Positions 50,637-63,570 of a DNA stretch of 64,000 bases are shown piece by piece (within the stretch, counting starts at the first letter, position 1; every line of letters starts with the position of its first letter). Position numbers and translations under genes: made by a program. A model generated the notes under the pieces. It saw only the letters and a program-made list of their open reading frames with translations, ran no database searches and had not been told where the DNA came from. This DNA comes from Quillaja saponaria (lineage: Eukaryota > Streptophyta > Magnoliopsida > Fabales > Quillajaceae): positions 20,664,001-20,728,000 of the forward strand of contig CM055613.1 of the NCBI GenBank assembly GCA_029379385.1, in the 5' to 3' direction.

Positions 50637-51413
50637 CCTCAATATTAGGACTTGAGACATTTCTTTTTGCAGGAGAGCTGATTTGAGAGGGCATAACTCC
50701 TTTCCCTTTGGGATCCCTGCAAAAATTCTCTTGTTAGGAAATCAGACAATAAATTAGATTCTCCTTTTATAAATTCTATATCAAATTCAAAAACCAAAAG
50801 AATTCCTTGCCATCTTGCAAAGATTTGTTTAGATGCTATGTTTTTAACATCTTTCAAAGTATATCTTTAGCAGATTTACAATTAATTTTTAATAAGAATT
50901 TTCTTTTTAACAGGTGGGCCTCACATTTAGTAATGCACAAAACTATGGATAATATTTCCTTTTTATTGTAGAATAGTTTTGTTAAGCTCCTTTCCATGTC
51001 CCTGAGGTAAATCTAACTAATTGCTCTCTATTAGCAATTCTTTGCTTAAGGATTTCTCGATAACCTAATTCAGAGGCATTTGTTTCAACAATTTTATAGG
51101 CTTCTGGGTGAGGAATACATAAGCAAGAAAGTTCTTTAACTATTTGCTTTATTCTTTTAACCGCTTTAGTGAAATCATTATTCTATTCCGGAGGATTTTT
51201 ATTTAGTCTTGTAAATAATAATTTACAGTCTAAGGCTAAGTCGTTATAATATTCTCTTACATAATTTAGACTCTCTAGAAATCTCTATAATTGTTGTTTT
51301 TCCTTTAATTCATTAGAAAATTTTTCGGCAAATTGAATAGCTCTATCAATGGGTATAATTGATCCTTTATAAATATTATGACTTAAGAATCAAATAGCAG
51401 TTTTGAATACTTT
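50637..51413 (-). pseudogene. Inverted partial copy of the pararetrovirus RT/RNase H region
   Basis: The minus strand repeats, with differences, the plus-strand viral segment at about 49533-50318. The open piece at 50645-50857 matches the end of the RNase H region (EFDIEFIKGESN, DFLTREFLQGS). The two copies face each other around about 318 bases. The copies differ by many substitutions and small indels, so they may derive from separate integrations or an old inverted duplication. Also inactive. Confidence 0.85.
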
Positions 51414-52512
51414 TACAACTCTTAACTTTTTAAGAGGTATCTAAGATATGTCTAGTTGAATGCTTAAAAGAATGCACGGAAGAATGCATTACACGAAGTT
51501 CAACAATCTCTAAGAAAAGTGGACTATTCATTTCATGAGATGAAACAAACATGGCATTAATTAAGTGAAACAATGTCTAGAGTGACCCTTAAGATGCAAT
51601 GTTTCAAGGCATGATGAATTGTCTTCACAAGAAATGATTGAACCTTGGGTTGATAATTGTGTTATTATAGAAATGATTGAACCTTGGGTTGATAATTGTG
51701 TTATTATAATTCAAGAAAAAATTATGCATGTGGATAGCATCAAAATAGAAGCACCAGAATCATACAAGTTCAGGTTGTCGAAGAGATTCAAGTTGAAGGC
51801 ACTACACTTCCTTTAATGTTGAACATATTGTGTTTGTCATACTATTGAAGTTTCATGTGTTCGACATTCGAGACAAAATTTTTCTCGTCAGTTTTTTGCT
51901 GACACTAATGTAGACTTTTTTGCAAAAATTTTCTCTTGAAATCCTCATTCTTTCTCATTTCAAAACTTGAGGTTGAGTTTTTTTCAACCAAGGGATAATG
52001 AGGTAATAGAAAAGCTTTGATGAATTAATAAATTGTTGTCTATTGTCCCTTTCAATAATTATCAGTTGGTCTTGCATCATAGTAAGGGTATATTGTTGCA
52101 ACTTCACTGCTTGTTGACATGGAGGTCCTAATTGGTTATATCAACCAAGTTTAAGAGCAAGTTTTGTATTTACATTGATACTCTATTTTCATAAAACTGG
52201 AGGCAGAAATCTTTTCTAAAACAAGAATTTACAATTTCAGTTTTTCACTTTTGAGTTTTCCTTTCACGTTTTCATGTTTTCTTGGTTTCCAGACTTGGTC
52301 ACTGTGAGCAAATGATCTATACTAGGATACTTTGAGTTTGATTGATAAAAAATGTGCTTGCCTTTATAGTCTGATTTGAAGGCTGTAATGATTTGTAATG
52401 TATTTGGTTTATTTAGGCAGTGAAATTGAAAGCTTAGGGATGTGATTGGATATACTAAAATGAAGATGTAATTAAATGGTTATACTATGAATTGAATGGG
52501 TTGGATGTAAAC
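51414..52512 (+). repeat. Direct repeat, copy B
   Basis: Second copy of 46217-47291, same orientation, with small differences. It includes a TRIM-like right LTR (51999-52079) and the same non-TE flank. A 39-base internal tandem duplication (about 51630-51708) produces the doubled EMIEPWVDNC reading in the open frame at 51619-51816, which is not a gene. Confidence 0.9.
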
Positions 52513-52730
52513 ATCCAACACATGACTCAGTATAAATGTTATATAAAGATATACAAGCAATGCATAGACAATAAATAGGGAAAAAGTCTTGCCTACCCTC
52601 AGCTTATATAATTAACCAAATACAACAAGGACAAGTCCAAATATCATCTCCAAGAAGTTAGCTACAATACTTATTCAGCAACCATCCCTAGATTTTGCCT
52701 TGAATCAGTTCTTAACATCTTAATAAACTA
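52513..52730 (-). mobile_element. LTR fragment matching 58546-58760
   Basis: 'catccaacacatgact' to the 'ccttgaa' block repeats in the same orientation at about 58546-58760, within the LTR whose primer site is at 57640. It is a piece of that LTR family fused to the end of direct-repeat copy B. Confidence 0.6.
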
Positions 52731-54145
52731 GACTGGAAAGTTTCATAATTTAATTTTCAAGTATAAGAATTTTATAAATATTAGAATTTAGTTCTGACAA
52801 CCAGTGATTAATTATATGTTCCCTATTTGTATTCATGTGAGGGTTTAGCATAGATTTAAGGCTAATTTTATGAGAAGTTTATAAATAAGGAAGATAGATA
52901 ACTTCTTAAAAATAATGTTTCAACTTGGTTTTATTGAAATTGTTTAAGTACAGAAATCAAAATTAAACTTATCTCCAAGGTAGTTGTGAAAATGACTAAA
53001 ATGAGTAAATTTTAAACAAATACATGAAACTTAGTATCTATAGAATTAAAAAGTTATAACTTATAAAATTGACAAACTAAGTAATATTGAAAAATTTTAA
53101 TTGCAGCTCTGAAACTTGTGGTTGAGCCAACGACGCGAATTTAACACAAGGTGAAGGGAAATTGTTTGTGCTTGATGAGGGCCAATAAAAGTGTTTTTTT
53201 TTTTTTCTGAAATGATTTTTACTTCCAAAATCGAATTCAAGTGCACTTAGGATATTCTGAGATATTCTGATTATGATAAGTGTTTTAAAATAATTGAGCA
53301 ATTAGCCCCATAGGGATGGATTGTGTATGAAGAATAAATTTGTTATACGAGGGCAAAACTGCCTGGCAGGGGGAGATATCTATTGTATGGGGCTGAGTTA
53401 CTCTATTGGCCCTTTGAGTGCTCTGATTGTTTTGATTATTTTGATTGGATTGTACAGAGTACTACTTGAACTATGCTTGTTAAGTTTTATTGTTTTCATA
53501 ATTGTGTGCGTGTAACCTTAGTTGTTTTGAAATTTATGATGTGTTGATATTAATTGACTATATATTATATACATGTGTTGAGTGATACAAGTACCCTTTG
53601 GGTACATTTTTTCATTCATTGAGTCTGTGGGACTCACCCCTCTTTTGTTGATATTTTTTTTTTTTAAAGTAACAGGATTTCAGTATACATCATCGTTGAG
53701 CTCGTGACTTGCCGATAGCATAAGACAAGGTAATTCTTCGAAATCTCATACTTGAAGCCAAATGATGAAAGTTTGCAATCATAATAGGGTTTTAGGTATT
53801 TGATTTTGTATTGTGTAAAAGTTCAGTTTATTAGTTGTTATGGTATAACAGAGCGGAGCTCCTCGATTATAGTGTTACTGTTGTTACATGGTTGAATATA
53901 GCCAATAATTATTTGTTTTTATTTTGGGCATGTTCTGTATTGCAGGAAATCTCTGCCAAAACTTTTAGTAAATTGTTATATATTCCTGTAAATAAACATT
54001 TGTAGTAAATTTGTATTTTCTAAACTTTACTTTTATTATTTGGTTTAGCCAAAAGTCAAATATGTTTCTTTGTCTTGAATTTAGGGTTACAGAGGGTTGG
54101 TTATGCAATCCTCTAGCCAGTCATGCCTCTATGTAGGGTGTGATA
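52731..54145 (+). mobile_element. Plus-strand gypsy LTR, 5' end unclear
   Basis: Shares the family blocks of the LTRs at 804-3719 and 25604-27168: 'gagccaacgacgcg' (53125), 'ggggctgagttactc' (53388), 'ctttgggtacatttt' (53593) and 'agccagtcatgcctc' (54113). It ends near 54145 with GGGTGTGATA. The start is not identified. Short open frames at 53077-53515 are LTR sequence. Confidence 0.6.
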
Positions 54146-54598
54146 AATTCCTCTCTTACCCTTCGCTACCGTGGGTAACTCTTTCCTTTTCCTCCAAAAC
54201 GAGTTGGCAGTTTTAACTTGAAGACCAACAACTACAATAGTCTTCTTGCCCTACAGCCATTTGTTCACCTGTGAGCTTAGCTTAGCAAGGCAACAAGGGC
54301 AGAAGCCAGTAACATGCAGCAACCATAGTTGCTCTATTTTGGATAGTTTTAAATGGTATGGTTCAAGCTTTTTCTTTTGGTACTAAATCATATGTTTTCT
54401 TTGTAGTCAAAGACCTTTTCTCTTAGTATTTATTTAATGATTTGAATTTAGAGAGTTTAGAATGATGAATTGAAGCTTGAAAGTGATGAAAAATGGTGGT
54501 TAAGGGGTTATTGAAAGGGAAACAGGGTTCAGATTTTATAGTTTAGAGAAATATGGTATTTTAGGTATTTTATGGGTTGAATTAGTTTAGAAGTTCTG

Positions 54599-54646
<48 letters not shown>

Positions 54647-56212
54647 TGTAGTTTATAGTCTTGGGATAATATCTAGAAATTTTGGTAATTTGATTCGATG
54701 TATATTTATTGTTACATTGCTTATAGGTTCATGTTGGATTACAGGTGAGCTTCAGTCAATCCAGAGGACTTTATCTAGAGTTGTGGTCTAATTTAGCATA
54801 AGACCTATGAAAAACAATTGTTTTTAACATATTAAATGACAATTATGGAGATATACAGGTTTTAATTTCTTAATATGTGTATTCTAGGGGTATTGGAAGA
54901 CATTATTAAAATTTTTGGGTTCTAATTGTACCTGTTTTGGTGTAGCTGATTTTAGAGGGCTTAAAGGACGAATTAAGAGTGGGGTGTTAAAGAGGAATTG
55001 TTCATAACATGGTTCTATAAAGTTTTATAGTCTAGTTCCAAGTTATGCATACTTTATAAATATAGGAAATTGCTTTATAGAACCAAGAATTTCATATGTG
55101 TACTTGGGGAGATGTCTGGAGAAAGAATTGTAGAGGAGACTTAGGAGAATATGTATGTGCCTTGGTTGAAATTATTTGATGGGCTGGAGTGGTATTTCGT
55201 GCTATAGGCAGAAGCACACCTTAGTTTTCTCTGTTATATGTTCATGTAAGGATTTGTGTGGGTTCAATGTTGATTTTAGGAAAAGTTGCTGAATAAGAAA
55301 GGTAGCTAACTTCCTGAAGATAATATTTGGACTTGGTTTTGCTGAATTTGGTTAAGTATATAAGTTGTAATCAAGCATGCCTCCAAGATGTTTGTGAAAA
55401 TGTCTAAGAAGGGTTTATTTTAAATAAATGCATGAAACTCAGTATCTATAGATTTTGTAATTGGAGGATTATAACTTATAAAATTGACAAAATAAGTAAT
55501 ACTTGAAAATTTTAATTTAAGCTCTAGAACGTAACATTGATGCATTTGAACTCAAGAAGAAATGATGAGCAAAATCCATAATTTGGTGAATGGAAAATGA
55601 TATCCTTTGGTTGCTAGTGTGTTGTGAATATTTATTTAAGTGTATATATGTGTATATGTAAATACAACTCTCAAATGGGAGTATTTAATACTTTGATGGA
55701 ATTACTTGGTAGAAGTGTGTATGTTATGGACATTCTAGCATTGATTGTATTATGTTTTGATATAAAACCTTGTTTGTGTTTGATAAAGGCCAATGAAGTT
55801 GTTTTCATGTATGAACTAGAATCTGGGTGCACGTTAAGGATAAATTTGATTTGTTTATTTGATATTTGAATAAAAACATACAAGTAACTCTACCCTGGGG
55901 AGGTTATGTGAGTAGCTTATGCATATTCTTGGCCACATTGTTTAAACTTGATGCCAATAAGGAATGATGTTTGATTCCATGGAGTTAAAGGTTTTCAAAT
56001 AATGCTATCCATTTATTAAATAAAGAAAAAGGGTTTCTGTCAAAGTCATGTGACTTCCAATCTGTTTGAACATAAGAAAAGAATTCAATACTGTCTAATA
56101 TATACATGTCTTGAATGATGACGTATCCATAGCTTGTATGATGTATAATTTGAAATAAATGAAAACTATGTTATCCATTCCCTCGACCGGTCATCCCACT
56201 GTGTGGTGTGTG
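54146..56212 (+). mobile_element. Second plus-strand gypsy LTR with deletion
   Basis: Homologous blocks repeat those of the preceding LTR (for example 55360-55530 against 52960-53110) and end 'ggtgtgtgacg' near 56212. Part of the 3' third (from about 55920) appears deleted. A homopolymer of about 44 A lies at 54599-54642. Open frames at 55624-55883 are not genes. Confidence 0.55.
54599..54642. repeat. Poly-A tract of about 44 bases
   Basis: Uninterrupted A run inside the LTR. Length may vary or be an assembly weak point. Confidence 0.95.
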
Positions 56213-56640
56213 ACGTTTTCAATGTCAAACAAAAGACTTAAGCACACTGCATAGATTATACAAGTATTAGTCTTTGTCCCATCTATTATTATTATTATTA
56301 TTTTACACAATAAGTTTACTTGCATATAGTACTCAGTCACCTTAATTTTGAGTCTCGGGTTTTGATTTGTGCACTGGTTTAGTCTGTTAATATATGTGGT
56401 ACGTAATGGAGTGGAGCTCCATGTGGTTATTATTGTTGTTGTGTGGTTGTGTGTAACTAGGATATAATATGTTTGTATTATTAGGCATGTTATACTTTAT
56501 GGGGAACCTTTGTTGAAATTTTTAGTTAAGTCACTATACATTTCAATAAATGATTATTTGCATATAGTTATATTTTTATAAAACTTTCCTTTTTACTTTT
56601 AGTTTGGTCAATTGTCATATGTATCTCGAATGAATACCTT
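56213..56640 (+). mobile_element. LTR 3' fragment, plus orientation
   Basis: The stretch 'gagtggagctcc' (about 56410) through 'ggcatgtta' and 'tgttgaaattttta' matches the R/U5-like part of the other plus-strand LTRs (for example 53850-54060). A TTA microsatellite lies at 56286-56305. Confidence 0.5.
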
Positions 56641-56940
56641 ACCGCAATATTATCGGCAAGTCAAATATTCATTAGTGCCGTTTGATGAGATCCTGATACT
56701 AAAAGAAAAACATAATTAAAACATATAGGTAGAATAATCTCATGAAGCACGAATTACAAAAAAAAATAATTTAATTTCATACATACATAGATATAGAAAA
56801 TGTAAAATCAAACAAATGCAGTTCAGATAATACACTATGCAAAGAAAGTCTCAAAGCATCCAAAAGAGCAAATTAGAGTAATTCAGCACTCGCACACCAT
56901 ATATATCCTCCTTGAGGCTTTTTGCTTCAGCACAAGCAAG
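56641..56940 (-). mobile_element. LTR fragment, minus orientation
   Basis: Matches the minus-strand LTR blocks near 5060-5460 ('aataccttaccg', 'ggcaagtca', 'gagtaattcagcactcgcacacc'). It abuts the plus-strand fragment, giving a junction of two oppositely oriented LTR pieces. Confidence 0.5.
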
Positions 56941-57639
56941 GAATGAAAAATTAAAAAAAAATTAATAATTTCATCACATAGTACCATTTAAGTAATTTAA
57001 TTACAAGTATAGGTGTATAATAGAAAATTTTCCCAAACAAATATACCAAAGCAATAAACATAGAATTTAGCAATATGTTTTCTCTAGGAATACTTCAATA
57101 TCAAACTTTATCACTAATTACAAACAAGGCATGTCAACTTTAGCATCTCATAAAGTAAACCAACATAAAAAATAAAACAAAATTAATAGAAATTTAGTGA
57201 CGATTGATTCTAGGTAAATCAATCTTCCATAAGGACTTTCTCTTGTTCTTAGATGGGAAACTATTTTAAGAAAAACTTAATTATATTACTTAACATTCAT
57301 TACTTCATGTAAAACATTCTAGTTCAAATACAACATAATATTTTAACATTCTTTATAGATCACAAAGCTCATACAAGTTCCAAAATACAAATTGATATTT
57401 CTAGCAAAATTTCAAAATATTGAAGAAAATTTTGCAAGGAAAGCTAATGGACATACATTCATGTCAAACACATACATAAATGTACCTAATACTTTTCTCA
57501 CCAAAATCACACATTGCAATCACATATATAATAATCATCAAGCAGTTTCACATTTTAGCAATTTCAGGGAGTAACTTCAAATGGTAGGCCCAATATCACT
57601 TCCTCACACCCATTCCTATAGCAAGGTTGCTAGGACCAT
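56941..57639 (-). other. Leader/internal fragment of an LTR element
   Basis: AT-rich sequence downstream (minus strand) of the primer site at 57640-57651. No gag motif seen; the open frame at 57392-57574 is not recognisable. Confidence 0.4.
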
Positions 57640-57651
57640 GCTCTGATACCA
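57640..57651 (-). promoter_or_regulatory. Primer binding site, exact tRNA-iMet type
   Basis: The minus strand reads TGGTATCAGAGC exactly, four bases after an LTR end ...GGTGTTACA. Indicates a minus-strand LTR retrotransposon. Confidence 0.8.
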
Positions 57652-57655
57652 AAAT

Positions 57656-59760
57656 TGTAACACCTTATAAATTAAGGCTCTTGTTATATACGCTCTTGCC
57701 TCTAAGTTCATCTTAGAGACTTAAGTTACTAATGTACCAGTGCCATTACCAAGTTTATTTACTAGTTGATTTGTTCATTTGGAGGTTACCTTTATAATTT
57801 CCTTCCACTTCCTTGTTTATAAACTAATTTTCTTGTTCATTTTCTAACTTAACTTACCAAGTTTCATTTCACTTAATTATATACATTCCTTAATCATTGA
57901 ACTATTGCAGCCGGATTTCTTAAGTTTACCTATAATATCATTTCTTAAGTCACCTTATGAATTTTATTGATTATTCAACTAGTGTTACTTATATCTTGTT
58001 AATTACTTGATTCCTAATTCATTTACTTCATACGCTCTCTAATTGAAAACATTTATTCATTATACATCAATTATATAAGTTTGATTACAACTTTACTTGA
58101 TTTAACAAATAATAGACTTATACATGAACTATACATTTAGAAGTACTTTATGAATACATTATGAAATTTCCCTCAATAGCTAATCCCTCATTATGTTATT
58201 ACAATTATACAATTCTAAAATTGCCTAGAAGTCCATCTTTTAATAAACAAAGCCACAAGATCAAATTCTCCATGCTTTCCTATTGCTGCCTATAAATCAA
58301 ACTACACAATCTGATAAGTTTTTACATAAACTCTTGTGAGATAAAATCATCAGTAGACAGGGATGCAATGCAGCATGTGCATATGAATGTATATTCATAC
58401 ATTTTCAGCAAATAAACATCATGCAGCCCTACATAGTTTTAGGGCCAGTTAACACTTAAACATGGCTCCTATTATAGCAAGTATCTTAGTTTTATATTCC
58501 TAGCAATTATTCATATAATCAAGCCAACATTTCATGCATAAAAATCCAACACATGACTTAGTATAAACATGTATATAAAGATATACAAGCAGTGCATGAA
58601 TAGTAAATAGGGAAAAAGTCTTGCCTACCTCAACTCCTGCCATAGCTTATATAATTAGCCAAATACAACAAGAACAAGTCAAAACATCATCTCCAAGAAG
58701 TAAACTACAATACTCATTCAGCAATCATCCCCAAATTCTGCCTTGAACTAGTTTAAACATACATAATACAGGCAGAATAGGGAAAATAGAGCTCTGCCTC
58801 TGCCTATGTGCAAAAATACCACTCCATACCTTTAAACAATTGCAACTGAAGCACAACTAGATTCCCCTAGGTCTCCTCTACACTTCTTCTTCAGACTCTA
58901 ACATCTGATTTGGCCTTAAAATCTATAAAATCAACTTATATAAAACCAGGTACAAAATAGAGCATTACTTTGCCTAGCAAATCCAGAACTGACTTCCAAA
59001 AGGTTCTTCTTATGCCCCATCAACAATTAGAACCAAGAGGCTCTAGAATTGTCCCTTAACGTCTTAGGAACAATTCGAGTTCATACATTATTGGTTGATT
59101 CAGCCCAGAAACCCATGCATAGTCTTGTGGTTTGATTGAAGTACACATGCAGCAACCAGCAAAACTAGCAATGACTTCCAGTGGCTCTAGCTTTTACATA
59201 ACCAAGAACCATACCTTGCAATTCCTTTTTAGAACTCTTAGGCTAATTTAGCCTGGAACTCCATGAAAAGTAACCTCGACTGATGAAGCATACATGCTAT
59301 CCAGCAAAACCTAGGAGCGGTCCAATAGCTCCAAATCTTCCTCAACTCGTTGTCAGCCATTAAAACTCTCCATAAATATTACCAAGACCTAAAACTACAA
59401 GTTGTCTTTAGCAATCTACCCAAGATAGCCACTTTAAGTCACCTAATTCTTCCAACTTTTTCCAAACTCATGACAGATAGTATCAAATTTTGCTTATTCT
59501 CTCATTTCTTAAATCAAAAAAGGGGAAAAAGAAAAGAATGAAATGTACGTTTTATGAACATAAAATACATATTTCAGCAACTGCATGTTGCTTTTCTTCT
59601 AAATTTGCCACCAATTGCTTTGTGTGGTAGTAGCATGAATAAGGATGCTGAATCATAGACAACTGGCCAAGTCCAACATACATAGAGGCTTAATTGCCTT
59701 CTAACATTTGTTTTCTTTCATAATTCAACTTTTAATATATATTTATGTAACCATAATTTC
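57656..59760 (-). mobile_element. 5' LTR of a minus-strand retrotransposon, distal end uncertain
   Basis: The 3' end (GGTGTTACA on the minus strand) is fixed by the primer site. The body includes the segment shared with 52513-52730. The U3 end could not be located; 59760 is a guess where the sequence changes character. No coding sequence; the open frame at 59350-59541 is not recognised. Confidence 0.5.
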
Positions 59761-61133
59761 ATTTTAGTTCCTGGGCCCACCATTATTAATTATTCAATAG
59801 ATAAATTATAATTAAGGTAGCATATAATCAATTGAACCACAACTTGAATTCTATGACATTTAAACAAAGCACACAGATTTTGTTTCCACTTTAATGAATT
59901 AATTGTACTAATTTACACAACCAATTAGCACATATGATACATAAATAGAAAGCTACGTGTATTCCCTAATTTATCCAACAAACGAATTGTAATTTGCATT
60001 TTTCTAGCTCAATTTATCCTAATTTAACCACTAAAAGGTCAAGCTGCTAGACATTCTGTGTTTTGCAAAATTTGGTGCAACTTCAAGGAATAAAGTGTAT
60101 TGCTATACAAGCCCAAAAATTACAAATGATGTACTATTAGAAAGATAGATGTGTCTAGTATTTAAAAAATTTATGGAACTGGATTTTGAATTTTCTAGAG
60201 GAAGAAAAGGCTATTACAATGACCACTGGTCCAAACCTAAAGTTTCGACAGTTTTAACGTATTTGACTCACTAGTATTTTCTACCCTTTTCCAATTATTC
60301 CCTTCTATCCCCAAACATTTTTAAGACATCTAAAATATCTCGTTATCAATAATCTTACAACGTATATTCACTATGATACCACTTAACATGCAATAATTTA
60401 ATAGAAAATGTTTGCACACACAAACCTATCAAGCATATAGTCTATTAACCCTTTAGACTTAATGCCTCACACACCAAGAGGCATACTAAGGCTAGCCTTT
60501 CATGTACACAACCTAGAATTCTATATGTGAGATGTAAGATGTAGAATCCATTGTGGGTATGTTGTGTATATATATATATATACGCACACACATTAATGTT
60601 TTTATTTTGTTTGTTAGGTAGTTATATAAACACACCTATATAGATCTTAATCTTTCTTGCTTGAATATAACACATTACCAACTCACACAATGATAAATTG
60701 ATGTCTATTTATGTATAGATTAGTATATATGTGAGATGGGCTGTTGGTATTGTATTGCTATATATGATTTAGGTAGGGGATGAATTGAAATCATGGTGCC
60801 TATCTAGTTAGCACTAATGGTTGAAAAATTAGTGCTTAACTTGTCCAAACTCTTGTATATTAATTATAATGAATAATTTCTCAAGTGTTAATTAGCTTTT
60901 CCTTATATAAATCCTATGTAATGAGTCTAACTCCAACTAAAGATCCAAATTAATGCCTTAAAATTATGAAAATAGTTTTATCCATGTCTTAATCAACCTT
61001 AAAAATATTAATTTAATTAAGTCAAATAAACGATTTGAATACCTAGATAGGTTAATTAATTAATCCATATGCCTTACGACCTTAAAAATATATTTATCCA
61101 AATTAGTGTCTTTATATATGTAATAAAATCTTG

Positions 61134-61189
<56 letters not shown>

Positions 61190-61444
61190 TAATTAACTAA
61201 TCTAACAAAATTTGTACATAATAAAAAAAAAAAAAAAGTCCCAATAAAATAATAAACTTCTAAACTTAATTTAAAACAATACCTTTTGAATAATTCTTAC
61301 CTTCTGTTATTTCCATGATCCAATTATTATGTATTGACAAAAAGACTTATTACATATATATATGTCAATGCATTCATAGGAAGACTTGTTTTGTACGTAT
61401 TTAAATTATATTGCATATTCTTATGTTGTATGTTCCCAGCTTTG
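59761..61444. other. AT-rich region without recognised genes
   Basis: Contains TA-rich tracts at about 60565-60585 and 61136-61188. No open frame with a recognisable domain. Confidence 0.5.
61136..61188. repeat. (TA)n microsatellite
   Basis: About 26 uninterrupted TA units. Confidence 0.97.
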
Positions 61445-61680
61445 GGTACTTAGTTATTTGAATTCAATTTTTTTTTTTAGGAAAGTTGAAGGGGCAATCA
61501 CGAATCCAATGACCCACGCAACCACATTTGAAGCATTTACTCGATTGTATTATCTACAATAGCCTTGGAGATAATGCAAGTGAGGAAATGCTACAAATGT
61601 AGTTGCATAGGTCACTAGATTCATGATTGCCCCTCCAATTCTCCTAATAAAAAGATTCAAATTCAAATAACTGAGTACCT
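61445..61680. repeat. Inverted duplication of a gag zinc-knuckle fragment
   Basis: Left arm (about 61445-61543) and right arm (about 61581-61680) are near reverse complements with a 37-base loop. The left arm on the minus strand reads CFKCGCVGHWIRDCP, a complete CX2CX4HX4C knuckle. The right arm on the plus strand reads CYKCSCIGH, a stop, then IHDCP, the same motif with one codon lost. Both derive from retrotransposon gag. Confidence 0.85.
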
Positions 61681-61708
61681 AGAGATTAATTATTCTTGAA
61701 TTGCGGTT

Positions 61709-61912
61709 ATGATGGAAGCATCATATGGGAATCAAAAGCCAAGGGAACAATTCTGGGGATACAATTACCCCATTGACAGAGTAATTTCTCAATTTATCTT
61801 CTTCTATTTATGTTTCATAACTACATGTACTAATATATGTTTGTTCATTAATATCTCAGTTCATAATGACGTCATATATGTTAAATATCCATTGCATATC
61901 ATATTTCCTTAG
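61709..61912 (+). other. Short open frame of unknown nature
   Basis: Starts MMEASYGNQKPREQFWGY and then becomes hydrophobic and AT-driven (FIFFYLCFITT). No family recognised. It lies just right of the zinc-knuckle foldback and is probably repeat-derived. Confidence 0.2.
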
Positions 61913-62049
61913 AAACCTGTTTGAGTATCATTTTAAATGAACTAATATGTGTTCGTCTGGCATGAATAACGTATATTAATTTCTTTCACAACAATTCTTG
62001 AATTGTCCAAGTTAAGTGGATAGTTTAGGAAAGCGACCACTTCATTTGT

Positions 62050-62241
62050 TACCGTGATATGCTTAGCTTTTTGTCTATTTGGTTAAAATTTTGGTTTTAT
62101 TTGTCTTTGTTAATGGACTATTGTAGTTTTTTTTATTTTTTTATTTTTTTTTGAGAACCTTTGTAGGCTTGTTTAGGTCATGGAAGGCCTATGTTCACCT
62201 TAGTCCATTCGTCATTGATGGTCCCGGTTTGGGTCGTGACA
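62050..62241 (+). mobile_element. Probable LTR 3' end
   Basis: The stretch ends CCCGGTTTGGGTCGTGACA at 62241, a form common at 3' ends of plant gypsy LTRs. No primer site follows and no matching LTR start was found, so it is a fragment or solo LTR of unknown extent. Confidence 0.35.
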
Positions 62242-63552
62242 ATTGTAATATTATAATTAATTTCAATCAATCTAAATTAATTCCTTAACATTTTTTTATC
62301 TACGAAGTATAAGAACATAAATATCATTGATGAGTAATCTAGTTTGTTGAATGTCTATAATAATAGTAATAGAGAATTTGAAGATAATATTATATGTTTA
62401 CCATATATCTAGTTAGTTGAATACAAATATTACTCTAAGCAAATTAAGGTTTGAATTAAACTTTAGTTTATAAAATGGGAAAAATGATATTTCAATGCTA
62501 AGAAGGGCTATATGTAATGTGGTTTACTATGAAGAATATTGAAATAACTTAACAATATTATCAATAAATTCAAAACAACATGAAGTTTTCACAATCTATC
62601 TTTAGGTTCAAGCATATATATTGTAAAGTTAACAATAAGAAACATAACGTTGAACTATTATTTGAAGTTCAATAACTTGGAATCTTGAAAGGTATTTATA
62701 TTCATACAAACATGACTGCATTAACATAATGCATATTTTATTTTGCATGTTTATAAATGTAATATTTTCTTATGATTGAATTTGTCAAATTTACCAATAG
62801 TAGACATAAAGAACAAATTTCAGCTCATACATTTTGCTACAAAAAAAGTTATTTCTATTTAAATTATATTCAAACCAAATTCCTTGTGCATCTAACTTTT
62901 TTTTACATAAATGATCCTTTATAGATTTTATACAACCTGGACAAAACTAACAGAAAAATATAATTATACTTGCATTTGTCATTATAACAAAATAAGAACC
63001 AGAATGACCATACATCAAGAAATCAAACACAAATACTTGAAAAAACAATTTGCCCCTTTTGTCTTCTTTCACTTTTTTGAGAACTGAATAATTAATATTT
63101 GTCTTTAGTTTGCTCCAATAGATCCAAAAATTTGAAGTAAAAAAAGAAAAGAATGCACTATATATATCATGTTAGCATTTGCAAAGCCCTATCTCACATT
63201 CTCAGGTAATTAATAGTGTTTGCCATATATATATATATATATACTTTGAAACTAGAAAAGTTTGAAAAAAAATAAAAATAAAAAGCCCAGATCAAGATGA
63301 AAATATGTATAAAGCTATACATTTCAAGAAGATTGTAAGCAAACTAGATGAGCATCCCTTCATTTGATATTAAAAAGTTTAAAGTTTTCTAAAACAATAT
63401 TGATACTCTACCATTTAGCAGTACATGCACAACCTAAAAATGAAAAAAGAAAGTTAATTGAGCAGAAAGACTATAAATGTTGTTGATTTGCTTCTTATAG
63501 GTATTGTTTTCTTGTCCTTCTAACTATGACTATTTTCTTTTTCAGGTGATGA
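62242..63552. other. AT-rich spacer, nothing recognised
   Basis: No long open frame or repeat structure apart from short TA tracts (for example about 63223-63242). Confidence 0.5.
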
Positions 63553-63570
63553 TGAGGTTAGGATACATAA

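Noticed and set aside
57640..57651. Possible tRNA-iMet gene
   Set aside because: Only the 12-base primer complement is present; no tRNA body or arms flank it.
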